Positions 17,707 through 28,700 of a stretch of 64,000 bases of DNA are shown here, piece by piece. The position numbers and the translations under genes are program-made. Every line of letters starts with the position of its first letter. The first letter of the stretch is position 1. The stretch is from the NCBI GenBank assembly GCA_903929795.1, contig CAIYWC010000037.1, forward strand, positions 186,001 to 250,000. Direction: 5' to 3'. The notes beneath the pieces are model-generated. The model saw only the letters and a list, made by a program, of their open reading frames with translations, had not been told where the DNA came from and made no database searches. Origin of the DNA: an uncultured Myxococcales bacterium (GTDB taxonomy: Bacteria; Myxococcota_A; UBA9042).

Positions 17707-20700
17707 ATGAAGCATTTCATGGCTCTGCTGATCGCCGTCGCCGTGCTGCCAGCCGGCTGTGCGCAGGACCTGCCGACCGTCGACACCGTGCAACCGGATT
17801 ACACCGCGAAGGCCGATCTGTTAGGCCGCGAGTGGTACATGCGCACGACGGTCGTCGACACGCAATTCACCAACGCGCAGTCCTTTCCGGGATCGATGGG
17901 CAGCCTGGCGCGCGGTGTGTTTGAAGTGCAGGAAAAGGCGCTGTTTTTCTACCGGACCTATGAATTCCTGGCCGGCTCGGAGGTGTACGCCCAGAAATCC
18001 GACACGGACACGCCGCTGCTGGACGCGAACGGCCAGCCGGTGACGCACGCGGTGCCGCAGGATTACCAGAAAGTCAGCTGCACGGCCGACGCGCAGTGCC
18101 ACGCAGGTGCCCGCTGTGCCGATGGCGCGCGCGCGGACGCCTGGAAGGACGAAGGCGACTGGCAGGGGTTTTGCGTCAACAACGGTCAAGCCTACATTTA
18201 CCGCGGCAGCCCGTTGCTGGCGTTTCCCATCACCAGCCAGTTCGACATCAGCTTCACCTACAGCGCCGCCACCGGCGAAAAGACCAACAAACGCTATGAA
18301 AACACGACGGATCGCAAGTGGTTCGACCGCGACTACATCCGCGTGCAATGGGGCTTGAACCAGCTGCTGAACTACGACGCGGACGTGCTGGTCAGCACCG
18401 GCGCCAGCGTCATCTATGCCGGCGACAGCGCACCCGCGGGCGAGGGCTTCGAGACCGGCGTCGACACCAAGTGCCCCGACAACAGCAGCAGCTGCAGCGA
18501 CGCCATCAGCGCGCAGCATTTCTTCACGTACACGCACCGGCAAATCATGACCGCATCGCTGGTCCAGATGAGCGACGGCAGCGCCGTGCCCGCCTGCTAT
18601 TTCTACCCGTACTATATCGGCGGCGTGTACGACTGCGCGTCGGAGCAATACACCGTCCGCACGTTCTTTCTGGAAGTGCCCCACTACAGCGACCCGCAGC
18701 GCGAATACGTCGCCCGCGAGATGGACGACGTGGAACTGCAGAAATTCGGCTACTTTCGCGCCGAGCGCCAAGTGTACGACATCCAATACGGCAACATCTT
18801 CTCCAACGAAGTGCGCCGCGCCGTGCGCCACCGGATCTGGGATAAGTACGTCCACAAGCCGGACGCGGACGGCATGTGGCGCGGGCAGCTGGACTACGCG
18901 CAAATGACGCCGCAGCCGGTCGTGTACTACCTGAACGACGACCATCCGCGCGCGCTCGCTGGCCAGTCGATCGAGATCGCCAAGATGTGGTCGCAGCCGC
19001 TGGACGCGGTGGTCCGGTTCCACAAGCCGGATTTCCAGTTGGATTTTCCGATGTTCGTGCTCTGCGAGAACAGTGATGCCCTGGCCCAGGCGGCGCTGGC
19101 GGCGGGCGGGACGCAGGACAGCGGGCAGTGGGCGCCAGGTCCGGACGGTCAGCCAGCGCCGATCGCCACCGGCAACGTCGCGCAGTGGTCGGGCACCGCG
19201 CTGGGCAAGCGTTTTTGCCGCAACATGGACCAGCCGCACGTGTTTGGCGACCTGCGCTACTCGTATCTGCACGTGGTCAACCAGCCGCTGCAAGTCGGGC
19301 TCTATGGTTACGGGCCGGCGGCGAGTGACCCGCTGACCGGCGAGATCATCGCGGCGAGCGCGCACAGCTACGTGGCACCGATGCAGATCGGCGCGGAAAG
19401 CGCGCTGCAGGCGATGGAGCTGGCGGCGGGCATCCTCGACTTCAACGACGTCAAGCGCGCGAGCCAAAAGACCTATGTCGCGGCGACGCGGATGGCCCAG
19501 CAGTACGACCTCAAGGGGCCCAAGAGTCTGGACGACGTGCGCACCCAGGTCGCGGCGATGCTGGACCCGGCCGTGCGCGGGCACCTGACGGACCTGGGGC
19601 TGGAGCAGCGCGACGACGCGGGCACGTGGGCGCAGGGCCGCCTGGCGCGCGTCCAGCAAAACAGCCAGCTGGACGAGGCGCTGATCGGCGACGACGACGG
19701 CCATACGGTGCAGGCGATCTTCAAGCAGTGGAATATCCCGGTGGGCCAGAGCGCGGTGGTGACCGAGGCGGACCGCAAGCAGATGAGCCTGGCGAACTGG
19801 GCGCACACAGCGGGCTACCTGGCGCAGCAGGCCGTGTACGACACGCTGGCGACGCGGACGGTGCATTTCGCCGAGTTCTCAGACGGTGCGGTGCTCGGCC
19901 TGGCGCAGGAATACGGTGTGCGCTACGACGCGGCGCTGTGCCAGGCGTTCCAGGCGACGCAGGTGCCGACGGTGATCGCCTGGACGGCTGAGAGCCTGCC
20001 GCCGCAGGGCTGCCCGACGCCGGGCGCGTTTGCGTCGTTGGGGCTGGGCAAGGGCCACATCTGCGTGGACATGGGGCAAGGTCCGCAGTGGGCGACCTGC
20101 TCGGCGGGGACGCTGGCGGCGCAACTGCGGGCCGCGCTGAACGCCGTGAACAACAACCAGAATCCGGCCGTTGTGCAGCAAAACGTGCTGCCGGGGCCGT
20201 TCTACACGGACACGACCGACCCGCTGGTCATGGCGACGCAGGCGGTCGCCCGGCCGGTCATCGACGGCCTGCGGACGGCGATCAAGCTGGACCTGTGGCA
20301 GCGGATTTACCGCGGGACGGCGCAGCATGAGGTCGGGCACACGCTGGGGCTGCGCCACAATTTCGAGGCGTCGACGGACGCGCTGAACTACCACCGGCAC
20401 TTCTGGGACCTGAAGTTGGACGCGACCGGCGCTGTGCTCAACCCGTTTGGCGCGGAGACGGCCCAGCAGAGCCAGAACAACCTGCGGATGCAGATGCTGG
20501 CGTCGGTGATGGACTACACCGCGAAATTCAATGGGGAATTTCTGGGCGTGGGCCTGTACGACGCGGCGGCCATCAAGTTCGGTTATGGCGACATGGTGCA
20601 GGTTTTTGACCATCCACCCGCCCTGGACACCTCGCCGGGCGGCGGGCTGGCGCCGATGGCGCAGTACTTGGCGACGCCGCAGGACGCGGATCCCGGCGTC

Positions 20701-22218
20701 GTGATGCTGCAGGATCTGGGCGTCGCCGATGTGAACACGATCAACCGGCGCATCCACTACTCGACTTTGCCTAAGTATTACGGAGGGGTGGACAACATGT
20801 ACGCGCGGCGCGACGTCGCGTGGCAAGACATCAAGGGCGCGCCTTGCCGCCAGGACAGCGACTGCGACGCCGACCGGGTTTGCGCCGCGTTGGGCTCGGA
20901 CAGCTACTGCGCGAACCAGGCCACGCGCGCCGCGGAAGTGCCCTTTCGCTTCTGCAGCGACGAATACAACGGCCAGACCGCCAGCTGCGCGACGTATGAC
21001 GAGGGCGCCGATCCGTACGAAATCACCCGCAACGCCTTGGATGACTATGAGAACTACTGGTTTTTCTGGGGCTACATGCGCGACAACGAGCTGTTCAACC
21101 CGAACACCTACGCCAACCGCGTGCTGCGGCAATTCTTCATCGCCACGCGGCAAATGCAGTTCTGGGCCATCGATTTTGCCACCTACCAGCAAGGCGGCTG
21201 GTGGAAAGCGCGTTATGGCGTGGACTTTGACCAGGACGTCAACGGCGGCTTGTCGGGCGCTTACGCCGCGCTGCTCGGCTTCAACACGATGGCGCAGACG
21301 ATGGGCCGGCCATCGCCCGGCTATTTTGACATGAACGTCCAGCGAGGGCGCTTTGAGCCGTACAACACGATTGACGCCCAGACCAGTGAGCTGCACTGGC
21401 TGGACGAGCTGGACGGTGCGCGGCCGGTGTACGCGGCTTGGGGTGGCGGCTACCTGTACCGGCCGGTGACGGCGGGGCAGATCTACGATCGGCTGGCGGC
21501 GTTCCAGATGCTCTCCGACCCGACCCTCGCGCGCTTTGTCGGCATCAACGAGACGGAGGACACGCGGCGCTATCTCGTCAGCTATTTCACGCTGTTTCCG
21601 CGGCAACTCATCAATCTTTTTGGCGGTATCAGCTACGAGGGCATCGACGCGTACGGCTGGATGATGCTGCAGGGCGCCCAGGCCGATGGCTCGGCGGACG
21701 TGCTGCTGCGGCCGCAGTTTGCCGGCGCCAACGTCGCAATACCCAAGCGTTGTGCGGACTTTGCGGCGACAGCGACGCTGGTGGACAAGGTGGGGTGCCT
21801 GAAATATCGGGTCTATCCGGATCCGCGGCCGACGTTTCCGTCGACGCGATTTCGCATGCCGCTGCTGGGTTCGGTCTACGGAATGTCTTTCCTGACGCTG
21901 GGTTATGACCGGACCTACCTGGATTTGGCGCGGGTCTTCGTCGCGGGCAACCAGGCGCAGATCACCTTGCCGGCTGACGTCAGCGCCGCGGACATCGCGC
22001 AGTTCACCGACCCGCTGTCGGGCCGGCAGTACGTCGCGGCGAAGATCAGCGCGACGTCGATCAACCCGGGGTACGAGGCCGTGCTGGCGGCGCAAAAGGA
22101 ACTGGCCAAGTACCAGACGCTGGGCGCGCTGCAGGCGGACTACCTGTTCAGCGAGTACCAATTCCGCGTGTCGCTGCTGGATCTCGTGCGGACGATGGTG
22201 GAAGTGTACGAGTATTGA
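17707..22218 (+). CDS. Large metzincin-type metalloprotease lipoprotein, paralogue of the preceding gene
   Basis: 1503 residues starting at ATG 17707, after GAGGTGAGGAA and only 10 bases beyond the stop of the preceding gene. The signal MKHFMALLIAVAVLPAGC has lipidated Cys18. The zinc site HEVGHTLGLRHNFEAS lies at 874-889 (His874, Glu875, His878, His884) and the Met-turn SVMDYTAKF has Met935. The 61-residue distance between zinc site and Met-turn is much shorter than in the paralogue. Landmarks shared with the paralogue include the ENTTDR(K/P)W segment, FVLCEN, LGYGPAA/LYGYGPAA, and the final segment with RYLVSYFTLFPRQLINLFGG. A small cysteine-rich insert (PCRQDSDCDADRVC) follows the Met-turn. 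The stop is two bases from the convergent tamA stop. The two proteases look like a duplicated pair with diverged accessory domains; substrates are unknown. Confidence 0.85.
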   Translation: MKHFMALLIAVAVLPAGCAQDLPTVDTVQPDYTAKADLLGREWYMRTTVVDTQFTNAQSFPGSMGSLARGVFEVQEKALFFYRTYEFLAGSEVYAQKSDTDTPLLDANGQPVTHAVPQDYQKVSCTADAQCHAGARCADGARADAWKDEGDWQGFCVNNGQAYIYRGSPLLAFPITSQFDISFTYSAATGEKTNKRYENTTDRKWFDRDYIRVQWGLNQLLNYDADVLVSTGASVIYAGDSAPAGEGFETGVDTKCPDNSSSCSDAISAQHFFTYTHRQIMTASLVQMSDGSAVPACYFYPYYIGGVYDCASEQYTVRTFFLEVPHYSDPQREYVAREMDDVELQKFGYFRAERQVYDIQYGNIFSNEVRRAVRHRIWDKYVHKPDADGMWRGQLDYAQMTPQPVVYYLNDDHPRALAGQSIEIAKMWSQPLDAVVRFHKPDFQLDFPMFVLCENSDALAQAALAAGGTQDSGQWAPGPDGQPAPIATGNVAQWSGTALGKRFCRNMDQPHVFGDLRYSYLHVVNQPLQVGLYGYGPAASDPLTGEIIAASAHSYVAPMQIGAESALQAMELAAGILDFNDVKRASQKTYVAATRMAQQYDLKGPKSLDDVRTQVAAMLDPAVRGHLTDLGLEQRDDAGTWAQGRLARVQQNSQLDEALIGDDDGHTVQAIFKQWNIPVGQSAVVTEADRKQMSLANWAHTAGYLAQQAVYDTLATRTVHFAEFSDGAVLGLAQEYGVRYDAALCQAFQATQVPTVIAWTAESLPPQGCPTPGAFASLGLGKGHICVDMGQGPQWATCSAGTLAAQLRAALNAVNNNQNPAVVQQNVLPGPFYTDTTDPLVMATQAVARPVIDGLRTAIKLDLWQRIYRGTAQHEVGHTLGLRHNFEASTDALNYHRHFWDLKLDATGAVLNPFGAETAQQSQNNLRMQMLASVMDYTAKFNGEFLGVGLYDAAAIKFGYGDMVQVFDHPPALDTSPGGGLAPMAQYLATPQDADPGVVMLQDLGVADVNTINRRIHYSTLPKYYGGVDNMYARRDVAWQDIKGAPCRQDSDCDADRVCAALGSDSYCANQATRAAEVPFRFCSDEYNGQTASCATYDEGADPYEITRNALDDYENYWFFWGYMRDNELFNPNTYANRVLRQFFIATRQMQFWAIDFATYQQGGWWKARYGVDFDQDVNGGLSGAYAALLGFNTMAQTMGRPSPGYFDMNVQRGRFEPYNTIDAQTSELHWLDELDGARPVYAAWGGGYLYRPVTAGQIYDRLAAFQMLSDPTLARFVGINETEDTRRYLVSYFTLFPRQLINLFGGISYEGIDAYGWMMLQGAQADGSADVLLRPQFAGANVAIPKRCADFAATATLVDKVGCLKYRVYPDPRPTFPSTRFRMPLLGSVYGMSFLTLGYDRTYLDLARVFVAGNQAQITLPADVSAADIAQFTDPLSGRQYVAAKISATSINPGYEAVLAAQKELAKYQTLGALQADYLFSEYQFRVSLLDLVRTMVEVYEY

Positions 22219-22220
22219 CG

Positions 22221-25200
22221 TCAAAAGCTGTACAACACGCTGAAACTCAAGGCACCGACGTCGTCGATGGTCGCAGTCGGTTTGACGCCGGTGATGTTCT
22301 GGATCTCGCGCACGCGGCGGCCTACCGCAAAGCCATAGTCGACGCGGATGGGAATTTGCCCCGAGAGCAGCCAGCGCAGGCCGAGGCCGAGGCCGTGGCG
22401 GAAGCTGGCGGGATACATCTCGGACGCCGTGTCGGCGATGGCGCCCCAGTCCCAGAAGCCGGCGCCCCAGACGCCGCTGTCGCGCAAGATGGGAAATCGC
22501 AATTCCGCGGAACCATTGAGGATAACATTGCCGCCTTGCTTGGTCTGCACCGCGTCCGGGCTGCTGGACGAGACAGGCAGGCCACCTTTGGTCAACGACT
22601 TGGTTGTGCCGTCGGCCAGGTACTCCTTGACCGCAAGATCCGCATAGCCGCGCAAGCCCTGAATGCCACCCAGCTGGTAACGCGCCCAGTCCGGCAGGTC
22701 GCTTGACTCGGTGCCCAGCTGCGCAGATCCGCCGCCGTGCACCAGCAGCGCCAGCACGGCGATCTGGCCAAACGGGATGAAACCCTTGGCGGTTCCCTCA
22801 TATTTCATGTAGTTGCCATGCTCGTACAGGCCGATCAGGCTGGGATTGGGGCTGCTGACCACCTGCTTGTAGGCGTTGATGTACTGCACGGAGCTGGCCA
22901 GGTAGAAGCCGCGCGTCGGGTTCAGCGGGCTGTCCGTGCGGTCCCAGGTCACGGTCGGGCTGATCTGGAACTGCGGCTCCAGGCGAAAGCCGTTATCCGG
23001 CGTCGGCACGCTGGGCAGGCGTGTGCGGATGAAGCCCGCGTCAAACGCCAGCGCCAGCGAGACCTTGCCAAACCGCCGCGCCAGCTGCACCAGCGCGCCC
23101 GTGCGGTCCAGGTCGACCACGCCGCTGGCATAGTCGTGGATGAAATACGGCGCGGTCAGGTTCAGCGTCACGTCCGAGCCGAAAAGCCGTGAATCCGTGT
23201 AGGTCGGCGTGAACGACACCAGCCGCACGGTGTCGAGAATTGTCTGCTGGTCGCAGGCGATGATGCCGTCCCCGCACAGGGGCGAGCGTGCGAGGCCCAC
23301 CTTCAGCGGAATCCGCAGCTGCTTGCCCAGGCCCAGGAAGTTGCGGTTCACCCACGCCGCCTCGCCCGTCACCAGCAGGTTGGGCAGGTTCAGCGTCAAG
23401 CCCTGGTTGTACGTGCTCGCCGCGCGATCGCCCGCCGCAGTCGCCTGGCCGACCGCATCAAGCAACGGCGCGACCGTCCGCTCCGTCGCGGCGTGCGACG
23501 CATTGATCGTCTGGACGCCGACCGCATATTCCATCCAGCGAAACGCGTTCTCCGCGACTTGGACGACCACGCCCAAGCGCTGGCGCGGTGGCGTCTCGTC
23601 GTCGCCGATGTAGTCAAAGGTCACTTGGCCAAAGAGCCCGAGGTTGCGCAGGCGCCGCTGCGACTCGAACAGCGCCGCGGCCGAAAACGCTTGGCCCGGC
23701 TTGGGCATGTCCCGCAGGATCACGGCGGTGTCGGTCTCGAAGTTGCCGCGCACGAACACTTCGCCGATCTCGACGCGCTCGCCTTCCTCGACGCGCAAGC
23801 GCACGTCGACGATGCCGGCGCGCATGGCCTCGAACGAGCACTCGGTCTCGGGCCGATCCGGACCGTGGGCGGTGCAAAAAGCCGCGATATGTGCGCGAAA
23901 GAACCCGGAATTCTTGTACTGTTGGTCGGCCAGCGACACGGCCTGCGTCAGGAGATCATAGCTGAACACCTGGTCTGGCTTGAGCGCCAGCACCGCGCGC
24001 ACGTCGCGTTCCGCCAGCGCCTGCGTGCCGTCGACCTGCAGCGTCCCGAGGTGGGTGCGCGGGCCCGGTTGGATCGGCACCTCAATGTAAACAAAGTCCT
24101 CGTCCGTCGGCCGCCGGATGCGAAAACCCTTGTCTTTGTAGAGGTAATCGAAGCGATCGCCCTGCGGTGTCACCGCCGCGATCCTCTGGTATCCGGTCGT
24201 CGACGTCGCGTTATCCGGCAGGTGAATCTCAAAGCCAAAGTTGAAATAGCCCGCCGCCATATAGAACTGCCGCAGCGCGTCCAGGTCCGCCACAAGCTGG
24301 TCGGTTTGCAGGAAACCGCCGGTGTTCAGCAAGTCGTAAGCCTTGGTCGCCATGACGGATTTCAGCTGATCCGCGTCCAGCCCTTCCGCGCCCGGAAACT
24401 GGATGCCGCGGATCTGCGACACAAAACCGGTCGTGACGTAGTACGTGATCGCCGACTCGACCTGGTGGTCCAGCGGCGTCGCGACCGGCCGCTGCTCCAA
24501 GCGCACGTCGGCAAACAGGAAACCGCGGTTCTCCAGCACGCCGGCCAGCGCCATCCGGCCGCGATCGGCTTCCTCAAACTCAAAGAGCCCCGATTCGCCA
24601 AACGGCAACGCGTCGTACAGCGCCTGGTCGTCGTCTTGCGTGACCAGGTGAAAACCGGACTTGTCGTATCGGCCCGTCTCTTCCCGCACATAAATCTGCA
24701 GCAGATGGCAGCGTCCCGGGCGAATGGTGATGTCGACGACGTTGTCCTTGGGCTCCGGAATGCCGACGTTCGGGTTGGCAAAACCCAGCCGGCGCAGGTA
24801 GGTGCGGATGTTGTTCTTGGCCTTGTTGGCGGCGCGGCGCGTGAAGACCTCGACATTTTGCAGCTCCGACACCTCGCGGATCGCCCGCTCGCTCACGTTG
24901 GGACACACCAGGCCGGCGCGCTCTTCCGCGTCGCTCGGCGGCGCCAGCGGCTCCAGGCGAAATCGTGTCGCGGTGACGCGCTGCTTGATGCCTTCGTCAA
25001 TCGCGATGATGAGCCGCAGCTCACCCGGCTGCCCGCCGGCAAACGGCACCGCCGCGAGTTCGATCTGGGCGGCGTCAAATCCGTAGCGGTGATACAGCCC
25101 CTCGATCGCCGTGCGCTGGAGCGTCAGCGCGTGGCTGCCGTCCAGCGTGTCCGGATTGAGGATATCGCCGGGACGGATCACCAGCTTGGCCCGCAGCTCG

Positions 25201-25736
25201 TCCTCGAACACCGCGGTATTCCCGGCGAAATCGACGCGTCGCACGAAGTGGTTGCCCTGGACGGTCCACGTCACCTGCGCCGCACCGCGGGCATCCAGCC
25301 GGCAGTCGACCAGCACCTTGGCAAAAAAGCCCAGCTGCAGCGTCCGCGCCGCCGCCCGCGCCAGCCAGCCACGCTTGAGCGTCACACCCGGCCGCAGGTC
25401 CATCAGCGACTCGATTTTGCCGCGCTCGTCGTCCGCCTCGCAGCGCGTCCCGGTGCAGCCCTGCCAGTGCAGCGCACCGATCGGCGCGTTCAGGCACCGC
25501 TGTTCGCTCTGCGCCGCACCGCTTTGGCTGACCGCGGCGGCAAACCGCGCGGATTCCGCGACCGCCGTGGCGTCGGCTGCAAGCCCGGTTCCCGTCGCCG
25601 ATTCCGGGAGCGCCGCCGGCAGCTCGGCACCGCGCGCGCCGGGCATCGCCGGCTGCTCCGCCCACGCCGCTCGCGGCCAGAGCACAGCCAGCGCGATCGC
25701 CCAAAAGACGAGGCGCAAACCCGGCTTGTGTTGCAT
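22221..25736 (-). CDS. tamA: TamA-like Omp85 outer-membrane protein with extended POTRA region
   Basis: Start at ATG 25736 gives a good signal peptide (MQHKPGLRLVFWAIALAVLWPRAAWA). The 1171-residue protein has a long periplasmic part with several POTRA-type segments (for example VTWTVQGNHFVRRVDFAGNT, HLGTLQVDGTQALAERDVRAVL and RVEIGEVFVRGNFETDTAVILRDM). The C-terminal Omp85 barrel includes the GGIQGLRGYADL strand-loop (VRG-like motif), NGSAELRFPI and a last strand ending ALSFSVLYSF. TamA of Escherichia coli is near 577 residues, so this protein is about twice as long, through extra POTRA-like domains. With TamB it forms the TAM system, which inserts some outer-membrane proteins and has been linked to phospholipid transport. 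tamB ends 26 bases upstream, so the two genes form an operon. Confidence 0.88.
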   Translation of the reverse strand: MQHKPGLRLVFWAIALAVLWPRAAWAEQPAMPGARGAELPAALPESATGTGLAADATAVAESARFAAAVSQSGAAQSEQRCLNAPIGALHWQGCTGTRCEADDERGKIESLMDLRPGVTLKRGWLARAAARTLQLGFFAKVLVDCRLDARGAAQVTWTVQGNHFVRRVDFAGNTAVFEDELRAKLVIRPGDILNPDTLDGSHALTLQRTAIEGLYHRYGFDAAQIELAAVPFAGGQPGELRLIIAIDEGIKQRVTATRFRLEPLAPPSDAEERAGLVCPNVSERAIREVSELQNVEVFTRRAANKAKNNIRTYLRRLGFANPNVGIPEPKDNVVDITIRPGRCHLLQIYVREETGRYDKSGFHLVTQDDDQALYDALPFGESGLFEFEEADRGRMALAGVLENRGFLFADVRLEQRPVATPLDHQVESAITYYVTTGFVSQIRGIQFPGAEGLDADQLKSVMATKAYDLLNTGGFLQTDQLVADLDALRQFYMAAGYFNFGFEIHLPDNATSTTGYQRIAAVTPQGDRFDYLYKDKGFRIRRPTDEDFVYIEVPIQPGPRTHLGTLQVDGTQALAERDVRAVLALKPDQVFSYDLLTQAVSLADQQYKNSGFFRAHIAAFCTAHGPDRPETECSFEAMRAGIVDVRLRVEEGERVEIGEVFVRGNFETDTAVILRDMPKPGQAFSAAALFESQRRLRNLGLFGQVTFDYIGDDETPPRQRLGVVVQVAENAFRWMEYAVGVQTINASHAATERTVAPLLDAVGQATAAGDRAASTYNQGLTLNLPNLLVTGEAAWVNRNFLGLGKQLRIPLKVGLARSPLCGDGIIACDQQTILDTVRLVSFTPTYTDSRLFGSDVTLNLTAPYFIHDYASGVVDLDRTGALVQLARRFGKVSLALAFDAGFIRTRLPSVPTPDNGFRLEPQFQISPTVTWDRTDSPLNPTRGFYLASSVQYINAYKQVVSSPNPSLIGLYEHGNYMKYEGTAKGFIPFGQIAVLALLVHGGGSAQLGTESSDLPDWARYQLGGIQGLRGYADLAVKEYLADGTTKSLTKGGLPVSSSSPDAVQTKQGGNVILNGSAELRFPILRDSGVWGAGFWDWGAIADTASEMYPASFRHGLGLGLRWLLSGQIPIRVDYGFAVGRRVREIQNITGVKPTATIDDVGALSFSVLYSF

Positions 25737-25762
25737 CGCGTGCCCCGACACCGTCGTCCCCC

Positions 25763-28700
25763 TCATTCCAGCGGCTGCTTGTACTTGATTTTGAACTCGT
25801 AGACTTCCGTCGGCAGCGTGGTCGCACCGGAGCTGAATTGCTGGGCCTTGCGCCACAGGCCGCCGGCGCTGATGCGGTCCGTGGCGCGAAAGTTGAACGC
25901 GACGTTGTACAGCCGGTCGGTGCCGCCGGTGCGGACCTGCGTGGTCAGGCTGATCTGGTTGCCGAGCTTTTTGGAGCCGCTGGCGCCGACGTTGCCTGCC
26001 GCGTCGAAATCAAAGGTGAATTGGTCAAAAACCGAGTCGATGCCGAGCAACTTCTGAAACGGCTTGAGCAGCGACGGCCCGAGGTCGCCCAGCAGCGCGG
26101 CGGACGAGATCGGCGGGGCGGACGAGCCGCCCACGCTGGCATCTGCGCACTTGCGGTTGGTCAGGATGAGGCACTGCACGTCGGCCGGCGAGTCGCCTTT
26201 GTTGTCGGAGAAGCGCAAGTCCTCGGCCTTCGCGTCGCCGGTCAGGATGCCCGCATAGCCGACCGAGACAAGCACGATGTCCGTGAAACCCTGGTTGTCC
26301 GTGTTCAAGTCCGCGCCGATGGCGGACGTGGAAGAGAAGGTGCTGCTGCCGCTTTTGGTAATAGGCGCGCGGATCTCCGCGTCGATGTACGGCCGCGTCG
26401 GATCGCCCTGAAAGTCGAGCCACAGGTGGTCGACGTCAAAAACCAGCCGGTTGATGGCGTACGTGATCTTGCTGTCGCTCGACGCCGCGACTTTGGCCCG
26501 GCCGACGATGTTCATCTTGGGCAGCGTGCCCGTGACCTTGAGACCCTCGGTCTCGATCACCGCGTCCACGCGCGCGAACGGAATTCGGCTCGCCACGTCG
26601 ATGTTTTGGGCGTTGACGCGCAGGTCGAACAGGATCTCGTTGATCCACGGCATCGTCTCGGTGATCGGCTTGGAGAATTGGTCCACCTGGCGATCCGTCA
26701 CGCCGCCCACGACGCCGGAAATCCGGTCAAAATTGCGGTAGTACGAGCCGTCGGGCACGTCGACGCGGCCGCTCAGCGTCATCTTGCGGCGCGCGGGGCT
26801 GTCCAGCTCCGTGCCGACAAATCGCAGCTGCGGCGACAGCGCGAGCGTGTACTCCTTGGGCACCGAAAACGGGATGCTCGTGCCGTTCAGGGTGAAATCG
26901 ACCTCGTGCGGCGCCAGATGGTCCAGCGTGATCGTGCCAAAAGCGTCGAACTGGCCGTCGTCGATCGTCCCTGACAGACGCTGGTCCGGGTTGCTGGAAA
27001 TCGCGACGACCATCCGCCCCGGCACGACGTTGCCAGCGTGATCGCGGCCGGGCTTGATGACGAATTCGCCGCCTTCGTCGATCAGCACATCGTGGCCAAA
27101 ATGCCGCGGCGTCACCTGGCCCGCGCGCGTGCGCAGGCGGCCCTCCATCGCCAGCGCGTTCAGCGCGCCGTCCAGCCGCACGTAGCCGCGCCCCGCTTGC
27201 GCGGACTCCAGGCATGCCGCGGCCTCGTCGTCCAGCGCGTGCTCCCACGGCAAAATGTCCAGCAGCAGGTCCATCGCGGCCATGGAGTCGTTCAGCCCGC
27301 CCACGCGCGGCACGTCAATGGTGCCCGCCAGGTAGGCCTTGAGTGTCGGCTCGCCGCCGTTTTGCGGCAGCGTCAGCGCGCCACACAGCTCCAGCGGCTC
27401 GCGGCCGAGATCGAAATACACCGAGTCCAGCGTCACGCGCTCTGGCGTCACCGTCACGACGCCTGGCGACGTGTTGCTCAGCCCCGGCGCGCCGCCGCCA
27501 AAATCCAGCACCAAACCGCGCGGGGGCAGCGTCGCGTGCACGTTATACAGCGTCGCGCCCGGTCGCAGGTCCACGTGCGCGGTCGCATCCACGGCCGCGT
27601 GCGCCTGCATGCCCGCGGGCGGCGGCATCCCCAGCAGCGCAAAAATGTCGACAAGCTCCGGCATGTCCAGATGCACATCGATCTCGACGGGCTTCAGGCC
27701 ATCAAACCGGATGGCCGAACCGTCCAGCAGGCGAAAGCCGGGGAAAAACCGTGGGCTGCTGAGGATCGCCGGCTCTTGCAGCGGCTTGTCGATGTGCAAC
27801 TCGGCGTCCTGAAGCTGAATTTTGTCCCAGCCGATGCCGGCCAGCTGGAGCGTCGATTGCAGCGAGAACCGGGCCTGGGACCCTGCCAGCCGCAGATCGC
27901 CGCCCACCGACCCTGCCAGCGGCAGGTTGGCCATCAGGTGCGAGAGCTTGATCAGCGGCGTCGGCGGCAGCGCAAGCGCGATGTCAAAACGGCTGAATTG
28001 CAAGTCGGTATCGACAGTTGCATGCGCCCAGGCTTGGGTGACCAGCTGAATGTCCAGCGGCGCGACGTGCAGGTGGCCTTCGCGGCTCCTGATGGCCGCC
28101 TTGATGTGCGGAAACAGCTCCGCGGCGACCGTGAACTCCTTGATGTCGGCGTTGCCCTGAAGTGACAGCGTGGTCTGCGGTCGCAGCAAGTCCACGTCCA
28201 CATTGGCGTTTGTCAGCGACACCGCGCCGCCCAGCGCTGCCGTATTCGGCCCCAGGATCGCCATCAGCTTGCCCAGCGCCAGCTCCCGGACCTGCAGGTG
28301 CGAGATCCGCAACCGCTGGGACTTCAGGACCCCGCTGCGCGTCCCGCCAAAAAGGTCCAGGGCAAAATCGCCGCTGACGGTGCCCAAAACGTCGCCGCGC
28401 GTGTCCAGGTCGTCCAGGTACAGCACGCCGCTCTCCAGCCGCACCTGCGCGGTCAGGCTCGCCAGCGAGAGGTCCATCGCCTTGTGATTCACCACGCCGT
28501 GGTAGCCCAGGTTGTGGGCGGAGACCTTGCCGTGCAGCCCGGGATTGACCGTGCCGCCGTCCACTTCCGTGTCAAAGATGCTCACGGCGCCGGTCACGGT
28601 TTCAATGCCAAACGGTGCAAGCAGCCGCCGCAGGCTGGCGATGTCAGCTGAGATGCGCAGGTCGCTGTCGTTGTCGCCGAGGTGGATGTAGCCGTCGGCG

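Noticed and set aside
15606..22224. Long minus-strand frames (15606-17786, 17821-19866, 19879-22224) opposite the metalloproteases
   Set aside because: These are Arg/Val/His-rich shadow translations caused by strong GC third-position bias; the plus-strand frames have lipoboxes, zinc sites and Met-turns.
23493..25802. A 769-residue plus-strand frame opposite tamA
   Set aside because: Antisense to a clear Omp85 protein; no motif or export signal.
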